Source: Termitomyces sp. T153
Taxonomy: Eukaryota; Basidiomycota; Agaricomycetes; Agaricales; Lyophyllaceae
Direction of reading: 5' to 3'
DNA: 64,000 nucleotides
Assembly (NCBI GenBank): GCA_018296165.2
Contig: JACKQL020000018.1
Coordinates: 620,001-684,000 of the forward strand
The notes below the pieces were generated by a model that worked only from the letters and a program-made list of their open reading frames with translations, searched no databases and was not told the DNA's origin. The number at the start of each line of letters is the position of its first letter. Within the stretch, counting starts at the first letter, position 1. Shown here piece by piece: positions 20,595 to 31,574 of the stretch. The position numbers were made by a program, and so were the translations under genes.

Positions 20595-23500
20595 CTACCC
20601 ATCACTGGTGACTCCCAATGCGTCGCGGAATTTCTCGAAAGCTTCACGCGGGAGGGATTTCGTGAATATGTCGGCAAGCATGTCCTTAGTAGAACAATAA
20701 CGAAGTTCGATTTCTTTGGTTTCATCTCGTTCGCGTAAGAAATGGTGCCGAATGTCGATATGCTTGGCGCGTGAGTGCGCGACAGGGTTTCGTGCCAGCG
20801 CTATGCAACCTTGGTTGTCCGCGTGGATGACTGTTGCGTGCAGTTGGGGGTACCCAAGGTCCTCAAGGAGGACGCGAAGCCAAATTGCCTCTTTGGTGGC
20901 GTTTGACGCTGCCATGTATTCGGCTTCGACAGTTGACAGCGCAACGGTGGGTTGTTTCTTGGCTGACCACGATATTGATCCCCCTGCTACATTGGATATG
21001 AATCCACCAATCGAGCGACGCGAGTCGATGTCTTGTGCCCAGTTAGAGTCGGTTCAACCGACAAGGTCGACTTCTTTACTCCCACTCCTTCCAAACACTA
21101 ATGCCATGTCGGCAGTGCCCCTAAGGTAGCGTAGGATGCGCTTTGCAGCCTCCAGGTGGGGTCTTCCGGGGTTGCCGCCGTACTGAGAGATGATTCCGAT
21201 GGAGTGTTGGATATCCGGTCGCGTCTGAGTGGCATACAGCAGTGCGCCAACAATTTTGAGGTATTTTAAACCATTTGCGAATTTTGAATATTCCAAGCGT
21301 TCATTGTCATTTTTAGGTGACTGAGAGGTAGATAGGACTTGCTTGGTGGCTAAGGGGGTGGATACAGGTGTACATTTGGACATGCTGAATTGCGCGAGGA
21401 CTTGGTGGATATAGGCCGTCTGGTTCAGGGAAATGGTGTGTAGTTGTCTGTTCCGTTTAACTTGAATGCCTAAAATGTATCTTAGCTCTCCTCAGTCAGA
21501 GACCTTGAACTCGGCAGACAGTTCAGCTTTGAACTTCTGCAGGGTTGCAAGATTCTTCGCGGTGAGGGCCATATTGTTGACATACACCAAAACTAACATT
21601 ACAATCACACCATCTTTCTTCAGGATGTAAAGGCAGTCATCTGCCTGGCTCTTTTCAAAGCCAGCTTTTGACATGACTTCATTGAGCTTGGTCTTCCACT
21701 GTTGTCCTGCCTGTTTCAGCCTATAGAGGGGCTTCTTGAGCTTCCAGTAGCTGCCAGTTTTCCCTTCAATGGTCACTCCCTCAGGTATTGTCATATATAG
21801 TTCTTCCTCAAGGTCTCTGCAAAGGTAAGCTGCAACCACATTGACTTGATGTAGTTCCCAGTCCTTGCAGGTGATGATGGATAGCAGGGTTCATAAAGTA
21901 GTAAACTTGGCAATGGAGGAGAATGTTTCCATGAAGTCTTGGCCATAAACTTGCAAGAAGCCCTTCACAACAATTTGAGCCTTGTACTTTGTGATGCCTC
22001 CATTGCCATCATGTTCTACATGAAACACAATGCAGCTTCCTACAGCTTTTTGGCCTTCAGGTAGTGTTGGGACCCACTCAAAAGTGCCGGTTTTCTGTAG
22101 GGTTTTGTACTCGGTTGCAATTGCCTCCTCCCACTGCCTTGAGCTAGTGGAGGATGCTGCTTCACGGTAGGTTTTTGGCTCTGTCCCTTCAAATGCAACA
22201 TATGCTCTGTGTTGGTTGCTGTTCTTCTCTTCTGATGTTTTGTCATCTACAGGCATAATGCCGTAGCATTTGACTTGGTGATGGGTGTGCATGGGGTGTT
22301 CTCTCAGAGGTAAGTTGAACCATTTTGAGGCCTTTGGTGCTGAGGCTGTTGGTGTTGGTGTGGGCTCAGGAGCTGCTGGGACTGTTTCTTGGGTTGATGC
22401 TTTGGTGGACTTTGGCACAGGGTTGGCAGGGGTAGCTGCTGTGACAGGAGTGGTATTGGTGGTTTCTAGCAGGGCTAGCATTGCCAACTCCTCTGCAGAT
22501 GGTGGGCTGCCATGCATTTCAAATTCTGCAAGGTCCCCAGGGCTGTTGTCCTCAACAAAACATATGTCCCTAGCAGTTATTAGTTTTCCAGTTTTGACAT
22601 CCTTGAGCCTGTAACCTTTGGTTTCATTGGTCCACCAGCCAAGCATGCAGCATTTCACTGATGTAACTCCCAGTTTGCCCCCATGGAGCTTTTTGGGAAT
22701 ATTGGCATATGCAATGGATCCAAATATTTGCAGGTGAGAGATGTTGAGCTTTTGACCTGTCCAGGCTTCCTAGGGTACAATACCATTTAGAGCAAATGTT
22801 GGTGAGCAACTTTGAATATGGACTACATACATGAATGCCTTGCTCCAGTAGTGCAGGTCCATTCTGGCAGAATGCAGCATGCAGCATACCATTTCAAAGA
22901 GTATGGCAATAGCTCTTTCAGCTATCCCATTTTGCTTGGGAGTGTAGGGCATGGTTGTTTCATGAAGGACTCCATTGCATTGGCAAAAGTCGGTGAGCAA
23001 CTCCTTCAGGCACTCCATCCAATGTCTGAACATATTTTCTTCAGCCTTAGCCCTGATTGTCTCTCAAGCATCACAATGATGTTTTGCAGTGCAGCACCAG
23101 CCTTGCTCTTTTGCTTCAACAGCTGACCAATTGTGAAGCAAGAGCTAACTTTGATGATGACCAAGGTGTATCACATCCCTGTCCATGTCTCAATAGACAT
23201 CAGACCCATGAGATTGACTACAACAAGGCCCATCTTCTCATAAGTGGTGGTGCTCACATAGGGGAAGGGTTGGCAATGTGATTTGCCAAGGGTGCAGCCC
23301 TTGCAAATGTGGTCATATGTGGTGGGGGATGATATGGTAAGGCCAGTTACCATGTCCTTCCATTGCATATCCCTGATTGTGACTCCCACTTGCAACATAA
23401 GCAGACTCAGTTTGGATTGCAATGCAGGCAATATGATACAAGGTACCTGTGCTACCCAATAATGATGCATGGAATAACTCTGTCCCACCCTTCAACATGA

Positions 23501-24749
23501 CTAGTCCAATATCAGGTCCCTCTGTATAACTCCTGTAAGTTGTGCCCTGATGTTGTAGTGTCCTAAAGCTAACAAGGTTGGCAGTGATCTTGGGAACATG
23601 GAGAACCCTGGTCAAAGTGACAGTCTTGGGGCCACTTGGCAACTGCATTTGGAATTTGACAGTACCATGCCCTGCAATGGGTATGTTGTGGGCATCTCCC
23701 ACTAAAATCCAGTTGTTGTCTGAACTGGTGGTGATAGGCATGTATGTAACAAAGAAGGATGGATCAAAAAACATGTGTGATGTCATGCCAGAGTTGAGGA
23801 GCACATCACCAGCACAATCTAACCTTCCAGCCATATATACCTGACCAGGTTCATGACAAAGTTCTTGGAGATCAGTGATAGTGAGGTTGGCAACTCCTGA
23901 ACCTTTGCTAGTTTTCTTTTTCTTCTCATCCTCAATGTGCTTGGGGCATTTGTTGATCCAGTGACCAAGTGATTTGCAATAGTGGCATTTGTCATCAGCC
24001 TTAGGCTTTTGGCCTTTCTTCTTGCCATCAGACTTCTTGGAGGCAAGCAGAGCAGTTTCACTCTCTTTCCCACAGAATTGGCAGTTGTATTCAGCCTGGA
24101 GTTGGGTTAACACATCTTTGGAGGTGAGCATTTCCATTCCAAACAGTTGGATTTTGATGAGATCCCAAGATGACATGTGTGGCAATGATAGAATGAGTGC
24201 GTGAGCAACATAGATGTTGGGGAGCTCCTTGCTAGCCACAGTAATCTTGTTCTTGATGTTGAGCATTGCAGCAATGTGGTCAGCCATGCTGGTGCTGTCA
24301 GCATACTTCCAGGTGTACAGCTCCTTGAAGTAGTAATGTACATTGATTTTTTGCTGATTCATGATGTGTATAGCCTTCCAACCATCCCATATAGCCTTGG
24401 CAGTAAGCTTATCTGCTACATGGGGCCACTGGGAGCTCTCAGCCACAGATTTCATCAATCCCTGTACTGCCTGATCCTGCAATGTCCACTCAAGGTATTC
24501 CTTCTTCTCAGCTCTCCAGGTGGCTTCATCTGGTCCTTCAGGCTTGGTACTGGATGGTTTCGAGGGCAGTTCTTTGTTGCCAGTGACAATGAGCCAGAGA
24601 TAGCAAGATTGCAGTGTGGCTTTCATATGTTCAGCCCACAGTGCATAGTTCTTGCCATTGAGTTTCAGAAATTTGAATGCATCTCCAGAACTGGAGGATG
24701 CAGCATTGAGTAGACCATTAGCAGGGCCCATAACCTGACAAACAGACAT
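20595..24749 (-). pseudogene. copia gag-pol polyprotein (broken)
   Basis: From the minus-strand start at 24749, gag runs to a zinc knuckle CHYCKSLGHWINKC (about 23950-23990, all Cys/His kept). The protease site reads LLNSGMTSHM (about 23790), with Asn where the catalytic Asp of LLDSGATSHM is expected. Integrase pieces (YTPKQNGIAERAI, about 22930) follow. The reverse transcriptase (about 22650-21490) includes WKLKKPLYRLKQAGQQW, and its catalytic box is YVNNM instead of YVDDM. RNase H (21480-20595) reads THSRAKHIDIRHH-like and TKSLPREAFEKF and looks intact. Stops and lost residues cluster in the CG-depleted part; the RNase H part, which retains CG, is open over long stretches. Confidence 0.9.
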
Positions 24750-24996
24750 CTTGGATGTGTGTGAGGAAGGTCACAGTCAGCATGGGAGGTGATGGTAAAA
24801 TCTTAACTGGAGTTCAACAAGAATGGTTTAATGTATTAGATATATAAGGACACAATACAATTTACTATGCTCACCTGGAGTTCAACAAGAATGGTTGAAC
24901 TCCATGTGGGTGATTGCAGTACAAAAAACTCAAATAGTTTGTAACTGTTAGTATTGGGGGTCTAGATGCAATGACAATCAAGAAATACTTTTGTCA
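24736..24996 (-). repeat. copia LTR, CpG-erased copy (5' LTR)
   Basis: Same length as 20311-20571 and alignable without gaps. All 19 CG of the other copy are lost here: nine read TG and ten read CA on the plus strand, none TA. Only one other difference was seen (T at 20349 against C here). Confidence 0.95.
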
Positions 24997-25001
24997 ACTG
25001 C

Positions 25002-25882
25002 AAAGAATACTTTGATGGAGAGGATGATGGTGGAAGGTAAGGTTCAGAGTAAGTGACTCAAGGAAATGCCCTATGATTGCAGAGCAAGGGAAAGGCCTCA
25101 TTGAAGGACTCATATTTGGCATTTGATCCAAGGGGGAAAATTGTGTGGCATCCAGGGTGTCCCTTATGTCTTAAAACCTCACTACTCTGAAATTGGGAGA
25201 AGGGATCCAAAGCACCCTCATACATGGGTTGTTCAGAAAGCTTTGCACATGGAAAAACCAAGACCCTAGATTGGTCAGTGCAAGAGGTGGGTTTTTCTTC
25301 ACAAAGGATCTCTGATGGAGATGGAATGCCTGAGTTTAAGTCTGGGTTCTGATATGAGGAAGGATATCTCATTCCAACTCTGTCACTGGTGAGATTTGCC
25401 TTTCCCTTTAATTTCTTTGAGATGTAATCATGTTTCCTCTTCCTGTGTCAGAGAAGTGAGCTGGGATCAGCTGTTTTGTAATTGCAGTCAGGGCACTGGA
25501 ATGGTTTTTCTCTCCAGTGCTGATGAGGATGTAAGTTGTTGAAAAGCTGGAAAAAAGAATGAACTCACTGTTGGTGCATATGGATGGTCAGGTTTGATTT
25601 CTGCAATGACTTATAGGAACAACCATTGTAGGGGCAGTTATGCATCCTACAACATAACATCAATGTTGTAAGTACAATCATAATATATTGAACCAATTGG
25701 AATAACATACAGAGAACTTTTGTCCTCATGATGAAGCTTTGCATGGTGAGGAATGTCCCTTTTGAGGCTTATGACAATGCCACAGACATCACATGGCTCA
25801 GTATTGACATCACACTAAGAAATGTACATCAATTGTAATCAGAACTCAGGGGATTGTATGGTGTCACAGCTTGGCAAGGCAT
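25002..25882 (-). pseudogene. C2H2 zinc-finger transcription factor-like gene, mutated and interrupted
   Basis: A TATAAAAG (minus strand, 25967-25974) precedes a possible ATG at 25882. The first finger-like segment reads EPCDVCGIVISLKRDIPHHAKLHHED (partly 25755-25830), the second CPYNGCSYKSLQKSNLTIHM (about 25580-25650), the third FQCPDCNYKTADPSSLL, then a stop, then HRKRKH (about 25430-25510). The stop is TGA exactly where an Arg CGA would keep the finger open. A Ser/Pro-rich tail follows, with another CGA-type TGA at 25058-25060, and then the copia insertion. It is a host-type DNA-binding protein family common in mushrooms; the target is unknown. The gene is dead through CG loss and insertion. 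Confidence 0.7.
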
Positions 25883-28800
25883 ATACCACCTTGTAAACTA
25901 GATGAAGGTTCAGTGAAGCAGGAATTGAAAATAGGGAGAATGGGTGAGAGTACCAGCAAAACCCTACTTTTATAGTCACATCAGACCATAAGAAATACCA
26001 GGCATGTCTTTATGCTTTGAAAGATGGAAGAACAAAGCATCCAAATAGGAGAGCAGACCAAAGCAACAATTAAAGTCCAAGCACAAGAAGAGCCAAGGGC
26101 CAAGGCAAAAGCAAGAGAATCACACTTTGCTCCACATCATTAATATTATAACAATACTTATCATCTTGTAAATAATTACATATGATGGACATGGCATAAG
26201 TGCTGGGATCCCTGTTCTAGTACACTATAGTTGGACCATTGACCCAGTGAGTTCATTTTTTGCAATCAGATGCACTGAGACTGCCATCATGTAGTCCAAA
26301 TAATTCAGAAGTTTGACCCAAGCTGATGACCACACATGTGCCACGACTTAGATCCTGCTTGACTGACCATTAAGTTTCAATATCTGTTGCCATTGTGGCC
26401 TCTTCACCTTCCCTTTCATCCCACATTCTCCATGGGCAATATAGGCCATTTACACACCCACCTACTTACACATTTATGCTATTATTAATTACCTCTTGCT
26501 ATTGCAACAGAGAGTCCTCACTATAGAAAGTCCTCACTATAGAGAATCTTGAACACATCAAGTTCCACTTCTTACTGCCATGGGGTATGGGTGGTATGCA
26601 CATGACTGAGTGCCACTCAGGAACAGAAGTTAATATTGTACCACATGATCTTCATCTCTCCATCATCCATACATGGAAACAGGTAGAATCCTAACTTCTT
26701 TCTATTCATATCCTTCTATCTGCTCCTTCTAGCATGGTGGTATGGGCACCACCATAATTAATTATATGCTAAGCCAATATTGACTACTGTAATGGAGGCT
26801 CTGCTGACTTCACTGAAACAATTATTGTCATTGGAGTATGGGAGGTAAGTGTAAGATGTATGTCTCCACTCATGGGTGTTCAGAAAATGGAATGGGACCA
26901 CACTATGTCTTGAGACTATATAGCATGAGTACAAGCAGATACAAGGAATGGAAGGAAAAGAGAAGCAAGCACAAAGGATGTGGGCAGCACATGTATGTGA
27001 AAGGGAATAAGGTTATGTCCAAATATGTGTACTGTAAGTGTCTGTAAATCTGCTAAGTAGCTACAGTTGGCCATATCAAAATCCTGCTTGTTGATCTACC
27101 TCAGACTCCAGTTCTGTTTCTTCTATCCACTCCCAGTGATAACACCAGCACTCAGCATCCTGACTTTCAATTTTACAATATCTCACATTTTCTCAAAAAT
27201 GAAAGTATATATCATTTGTCTGGGTTTTTTCATCAATACTGAAAAATTGTTCTTCTAGTTCTTATCCATTGCAGTTTCTTTCATCCTTGCTGGCTTTGTC
27301 ATTGCCTCCAAACATGTTGATGTGAAATGTAAGTTTGATGCCATCAATTGATCAGATCAATTAATCAAACTTTCTTTTCACAGTTGTTTGAGGGCTTAGT
27401 TACATGCAAACTCCCACTTAGAATAGGAATAGTATTGATAGTTTATGATTTTGTCCAGTGGTTGAGATGGTCTCACATAGAAGAATGGGCACAATAGTAT
27501 GATAACTGATACCAAACCAACTAATACTTGTAAGCCCAAGAGAACTGCTCCCTGGGGTGTCTCCAAGCCGTGGTAACTAGCTTGCTTGCTTTTCCCTTTG
27601 AAATTCTTCCCCTTTTATAGCTTGCTGCTCATGCACAGACCAGTGTGCTCTCTGTGTGTGCCCATCATCTGCACTGTGTGGTTTTTCTTGGCCTTGCACC
27701 CTCATTGGTTGAGTAGGCTGAGATGATGCATTGCTCAGTGTGATGCTAGTTCCACATCCTTCCATATGCTGATAAGACCCAACTATTGCTGAGCATTGTT
27801 ACTGACATTGTGGACTATCTTATCTGGGCAGCACTGGATGTGGACACAGCATGAGTATGTATAAGTCATGTGACTCCATCATGTGGGGTCTAGCCCTAAG
27901 GTCTGGAACAATGTAGCCATTGCATAGGAGCCTAGCAACCACAAGACTTCTGGATCACAAGTCTCATCATGTGGAATCTAGCCTGTGATCTAGAACAATA
28001 AGGTTGAGACCTTCTTTAGCAATGAACACTAGCAACATTACCTGGCAACAACAATAGTCATTCTCAAAAACAGATATATTTAAATGGCCATGTGACTCCT
28101 TACTGATCATTTCTCTTGTCTTGCTTACAAACATACCTGAACAGCATCTACACTTCAGATATTGACATTAGGTATGCTCTTGTATTATTACTGACATTTA
28201 TTATGTATCTTGTTGACATCACATACAAATACCTGGTTACCATACTGACATATAGTATGTTTCATGGACACTTTGGCAGATGCCATTGCTAGCAGTGACT
28301 ATATTTCCTTTCTGAATACTATATTTAAGAACAGTACAAATACTGCCTGTACATAGAGACAAGAACAACAAAGTGTACCATTCCCCCTCAGTAGCCCTCA
28401 GCTTACCAGCTTCAGATTTCTTTTCTGTCTACTCTCATCATTGTTAGGCTTAGTGACAAGCCTCAGCAACCTTGTATTCAATTTAGTGTGGGTACCAACT
28501 ATGAGTACTCTATAGTGTCTTTGGTCTCTGCAATGCTAGCAACTGTGGCTAGCAACTAGTTTGCATTCATCCCTCAGTTTTTACCAATGTCACTACTCCC
28601 CTTTTTTCCCCATCTGTTTCTTGTTGCTAGGTCTTTAACAACCTTAGCAAAAAATTCATGTCCTCCCCTTTTATCTATCCTTCCTATTCTTAGCAACTTT
28701 GCCTTGCTTCCATCCCTACCACCACCTTTACTCCCTATTGCTTAGTTTCCCTTTCTTAGTGATTTATCACTCTCTCCTTAGTAACTTCTCCTAGCAACTC

Positions 28801-29308
28801 TTTTGTCTCCAACCCTTTTTCCCTTCATTACCCAGCAACTTAGCTATCCTATGTTACCATCTAGCAATAGTGACCTTTCCCACTTGTACCTTCACTTCAT
28901 TCCTATCCCTTTTATTGCTCTAGTTCTCTGGGACATTTACCAACTTGCCCTTACCACTTCTCATTGCCAGCTACCCTATCTTGTTGCCAGTGTTTAGGTT
29001 TCTTTTGTTTTCTTGCATGGCAGCTAAGTGGCATAGGAACACATCAATGCCTTTTCCCCTTCTCAAAAACTCCCCTAGCAGTCTGCACATGATTTGTTAC
29101 AGTTGATAGCTTGGTTTCAGGTGGCCTGGCACAGGAAACATTGTGTTATCAAGGTGTGGAGGGCAGTATCATTGCAATGGGCACTGATGGCTGTTCTCAG
29201 TGTTGGTTAGGTCTCTAGCCAGGGTGCTGAGCACAGCCATTGATTAGCCATCAGCACATGATCATACCCAGTTCTCTTCAGCATTACAACTCTGCTGGCA
29301 TTGTTTGT
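25883..29308. other. CpG-erased, gene-poor region
   Basis: No intact gene. Frames such as 26838-27047 (plus) show no domain. A small duplication, AGAAAGTCCTCACTAT, lies around 26517-26545. The tract 27840-28480 has LTR-like looks (TATTTAAGAACAG near 28322 then CTCAGCTTACC and CAAGCCTCAGC), but its ends could not be fixed. Long T/C-rich stretches occur at 28560-29060. Confidence 0.4.
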
Positions 29309-29475
29309 GGTGCATGTTTTGGGCTCTTTGGCTTTCTTTACTAGGTATGTACCCAATGCCTACAGTTTTTGGCATTTCTAAAGCTTACAGTTTTCAGCTT
29401 TCTTTGATATATTTGGGGTTTTTTCCACCTGAGAGTATTCTGTCCTGTCTCATGATATGAGACAGGCATATCACC
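29309..29475 (+). repeat. dispersed 167-base repeat, CpG-erased copy
   Basis: Aligns over its whole length with 35521-35690 (shared TACCCAATGCCTACAGTTTT and CATTTCTAAAGCTTACAGTT). The CG sites of that copy are TG or CA here, and several other substitutions exist. It includes the palindrome CCTGTCTCA..TGAGACAGG. Confidence 0.85.
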
Positions 29476-29599
29476 TCCTCCACACCATTTTACTGACTGC
29501 CCTCAGTCAGGCCCATGCATCCAAATGCCATCACAGTCTGATCACCTTAAAATCCTCAACAAAAGCAATTTTCTTTCTTAACAAAAATAATTTTCTTCC

Positions 29600-31113
29600 C
29601 CACCCTTGATTACACCTGCCTTCTCACAAAGACATGCTCAAAACTGCCTTCCATGCTGCAGCCTTGGCATTAAACCACCCCATTCTGACTGCCCCTCAAT
29701 CATCTAGACAAAGCCCTTGGCTCCTCTGACATCAATAAAACCAGTGACTATCTCAACAAAATCCAAGTTTTGCCTGAGGTAAGATTTTTTGCTGACTCTG
29801 CATGTCCTATCTTATTGACCTACAACTGATAGGTCTTTTAGGTTCTTTTCTGGTCAATAACTACAAGCAAGCAATTAAGCTGATAAATGGCTTACCTGCT
29901 CTAAAGAAGCAAATGAAGGACCAGGGGGTCATGGGCATTGAAACTTTCAAAGAATGGCTGACAGAGGAGAAGGCATATCTTTAAGGACTATTTTGGGAAC
30001 CTTTACAAGAGACACTACAAATGTAGCACTATCAGAAGTTAGTGAATCTTGAGGCAAGCCAGTTTGTCACACCTTCCTTTCATTGTGTGCTGTCCTAATA
30101 TTTGTCTTAGGAAGGCTCTGGATGATGTGCAATCCAAATGGCTTGTGATGACCCCCAACAATCGCAGTGCACAAGACTATACACAGTCAATCAAAACAGA
30201 ATGTTGTCATGCACTGGAAAACCATGAGAAGGACCTCAAAGTTGTCCAAGGCCTCAAAACAAAACTCAGCATCATGACACAATGGACTCATACAAACCCC
30301 AAGTGGAGAGCAGCAGTGGAGATAGCAGCTAGGCATTGCTACCAGTGATGTCTTGATCATTTAGAAGAGCTGGTTGTTTCAAGGATGTTTGAACTAACAA
30401 AGATGAACATGTCATGAATGGGTAAGTTAAAAGCTTTGTTATTCAGACAACATAAAATCATGTTTAGTAAACAGGGTATAAGTTGCAGAAGCATATTGGT
30501 AAGGCCCTCAAGGCTCAATTGCAGGCCATACAAAATGCACTCAACAGGTACAATGTTGCAGCCCACACCCTTCCCCACCATGTCCTGAGCTTGCATGGGA
30601 TCCTGTGGTTGAATATGCATTTTTGGCCAACTTTGACTTGTTAGCAGACACATGTGAAGATGTGCATGAACACCCTTGGGCAATGCCTGCTGCTCAAATC
30701 ATAATGGATGAATATTTCAAGATCAAGCATGCTAGAGAAGAGATAGACTGGTTAAATGTGGAAATTAGGATGAAGAAGCCTATCTGCAGAAGCAGGAGAA
30801 GATTGTTGCCACCCAGAATGCAGCTATTGCACACCAGATTGCCTGGCAGTGGAAACACCTTCATCAATTCAACATCCTCCACATGCAGTGCCTGCAGAAG
30901 CTTGCATTTCTACCAGGATTCACAGGATCTCTTGTTCCCAGTGTCCAAATTCAGGCTGGAAAAAGAAGAGAAGATGACATGTTGGTTGACAAGGCTGATG
31001 TCCAACAAGATGTTGTCGACAAAGATGACAATGATGACAATGATGACAACAATGACAATGCTCTACTGGCTGAACAAGTACATAGGGTTATTCAAGTTTC
31101 TTCAGATATATAA
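29600..31113 (+). pseudogene. KDZ-type transposon, C-terminal coding remnant
   Basis: Several frame-broken pieces in order match the helical C-terminal half of KDZ transposon proteins: EPLQETLQM..YQKLVNLEAS (about 29995-30050), KALDDVQSKWLVMTPNNRSA (30110), ENHEKDLKVVQGLKTKLSIM (30220), LDHLEELVVSRMFELTKMNM (30350), TGYKLQKHIGKALKAQLQAI (30475), VEYAFLANFDLLADTCEDVH (30608), YFKIKHAREEIDWLNVEIR (30715), AIAHQIAWQWKH (30825) and LAFLPGFTGSLVPSVQIQ (30903). Stops and shifts lie between. The catalytic N-terminal half is not found upstream. Confidence 0.75.
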
Positions 31114-31270
31114 TTTAGGTCTTCAGATATATAATTTAGGTCCTTTCTCTGCTTATATTGGCCATAGTATATTATAATCTTTCTGTATACATTGGGAACC
31201 ATCTTGCTCTGATTTCTTGCAACTATTTGATGAATTTTGAATGAGGATGTGAGCTCATTGTCACAAACAA

Positions 31271-31574
31271 CGAGCAAGGGGCGGGATCAATTGTTGGCGT
31301 GATCTCAGGCGCCCCCGACAAATACCCGACACAACATCAGTGATATGTCAGCGACCGACATTGCCGATGGCCGTTGACGACGTGCCTGATGGCCAGGAAC
31401 CACCGGCAATAGCCTCGGACAATACCCGGTCAACATTTTTGAGGACAAGTCCTACATTAGAGCTGTACTATTGCAGGAAGGGGGCAGCTACATGAATCAT
31501 GACGAATTAGGCGTGGAATATGACATATATTCCATGCCTAATTCGGCTGAATTGGTGGTAGCTACAGGTGGAAC
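31271..31574. other. intergenic stretch with normal CG content
   Basis: CG returns abruptly at 31271. No gene recognised. The main feature is the hairpin at 31503-31545. Confidence 0.5.
31503..31545. repeat. long hairpin: 19-base arms, 5-base loop
   Basis: CGAATTAGGCGTGGAATAT (31503-31521), loop GACAT, then ATATTCCATGCCTAATTCG (31527-31545). The arms are complementary except at one position, where the right arm has TG in place of CG. It ends 30 bases before the left arm of the inverted duplication begins. Confidence 0.85.

Larger units (their letters stand above)
20311..24996 (-). mobile_element. complete Ty1/copia retrotransposon with target-site duplication, coding part dead
   Basis: Two 261-base LTRs (20311-20571 and 24736-24996) with inverted tips TGACGAA/TTCGTCA bound a 4,686-base element read on the minus strand. 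The five bases ACTGC at 20306-20310 and at 24997-25001 are the target-site duplication. Domain order gag, zinc knuckle, protease, integrase, reverse transcriptase, RNase H identifies copia. The element straddles an edge between normal and CpG-erased DNA: its 3' end (RNase H and left LTR) keeps CG and its 5' end does not. Confidence 0.95.
21562..31270. other. CpG-erased block 2 (about 9.7 kb)
   Basis: CG occurs freely up to 21558-21561 and again from 31271. Between them only about ten were found by eye (22088, 22112, 22165, 22262, 22991, 24561, 26344, 27569, 30163, 31017), against several hundred expected from base composition. The block covers most of the copia element, its 5' LTR, a host zinc-finger gene, about 3.4 kb of gene-poor DNA and a KDZ remnant, so it is not confined to one repeat. 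Confidence 0.9.

Noticed and set aside
31017..31060. Asp/Asn-rich coding repeat as a gene end
   Set aside because: It is a GATGACAA-type microsatellite in the tail of the dead KDZ remnant.
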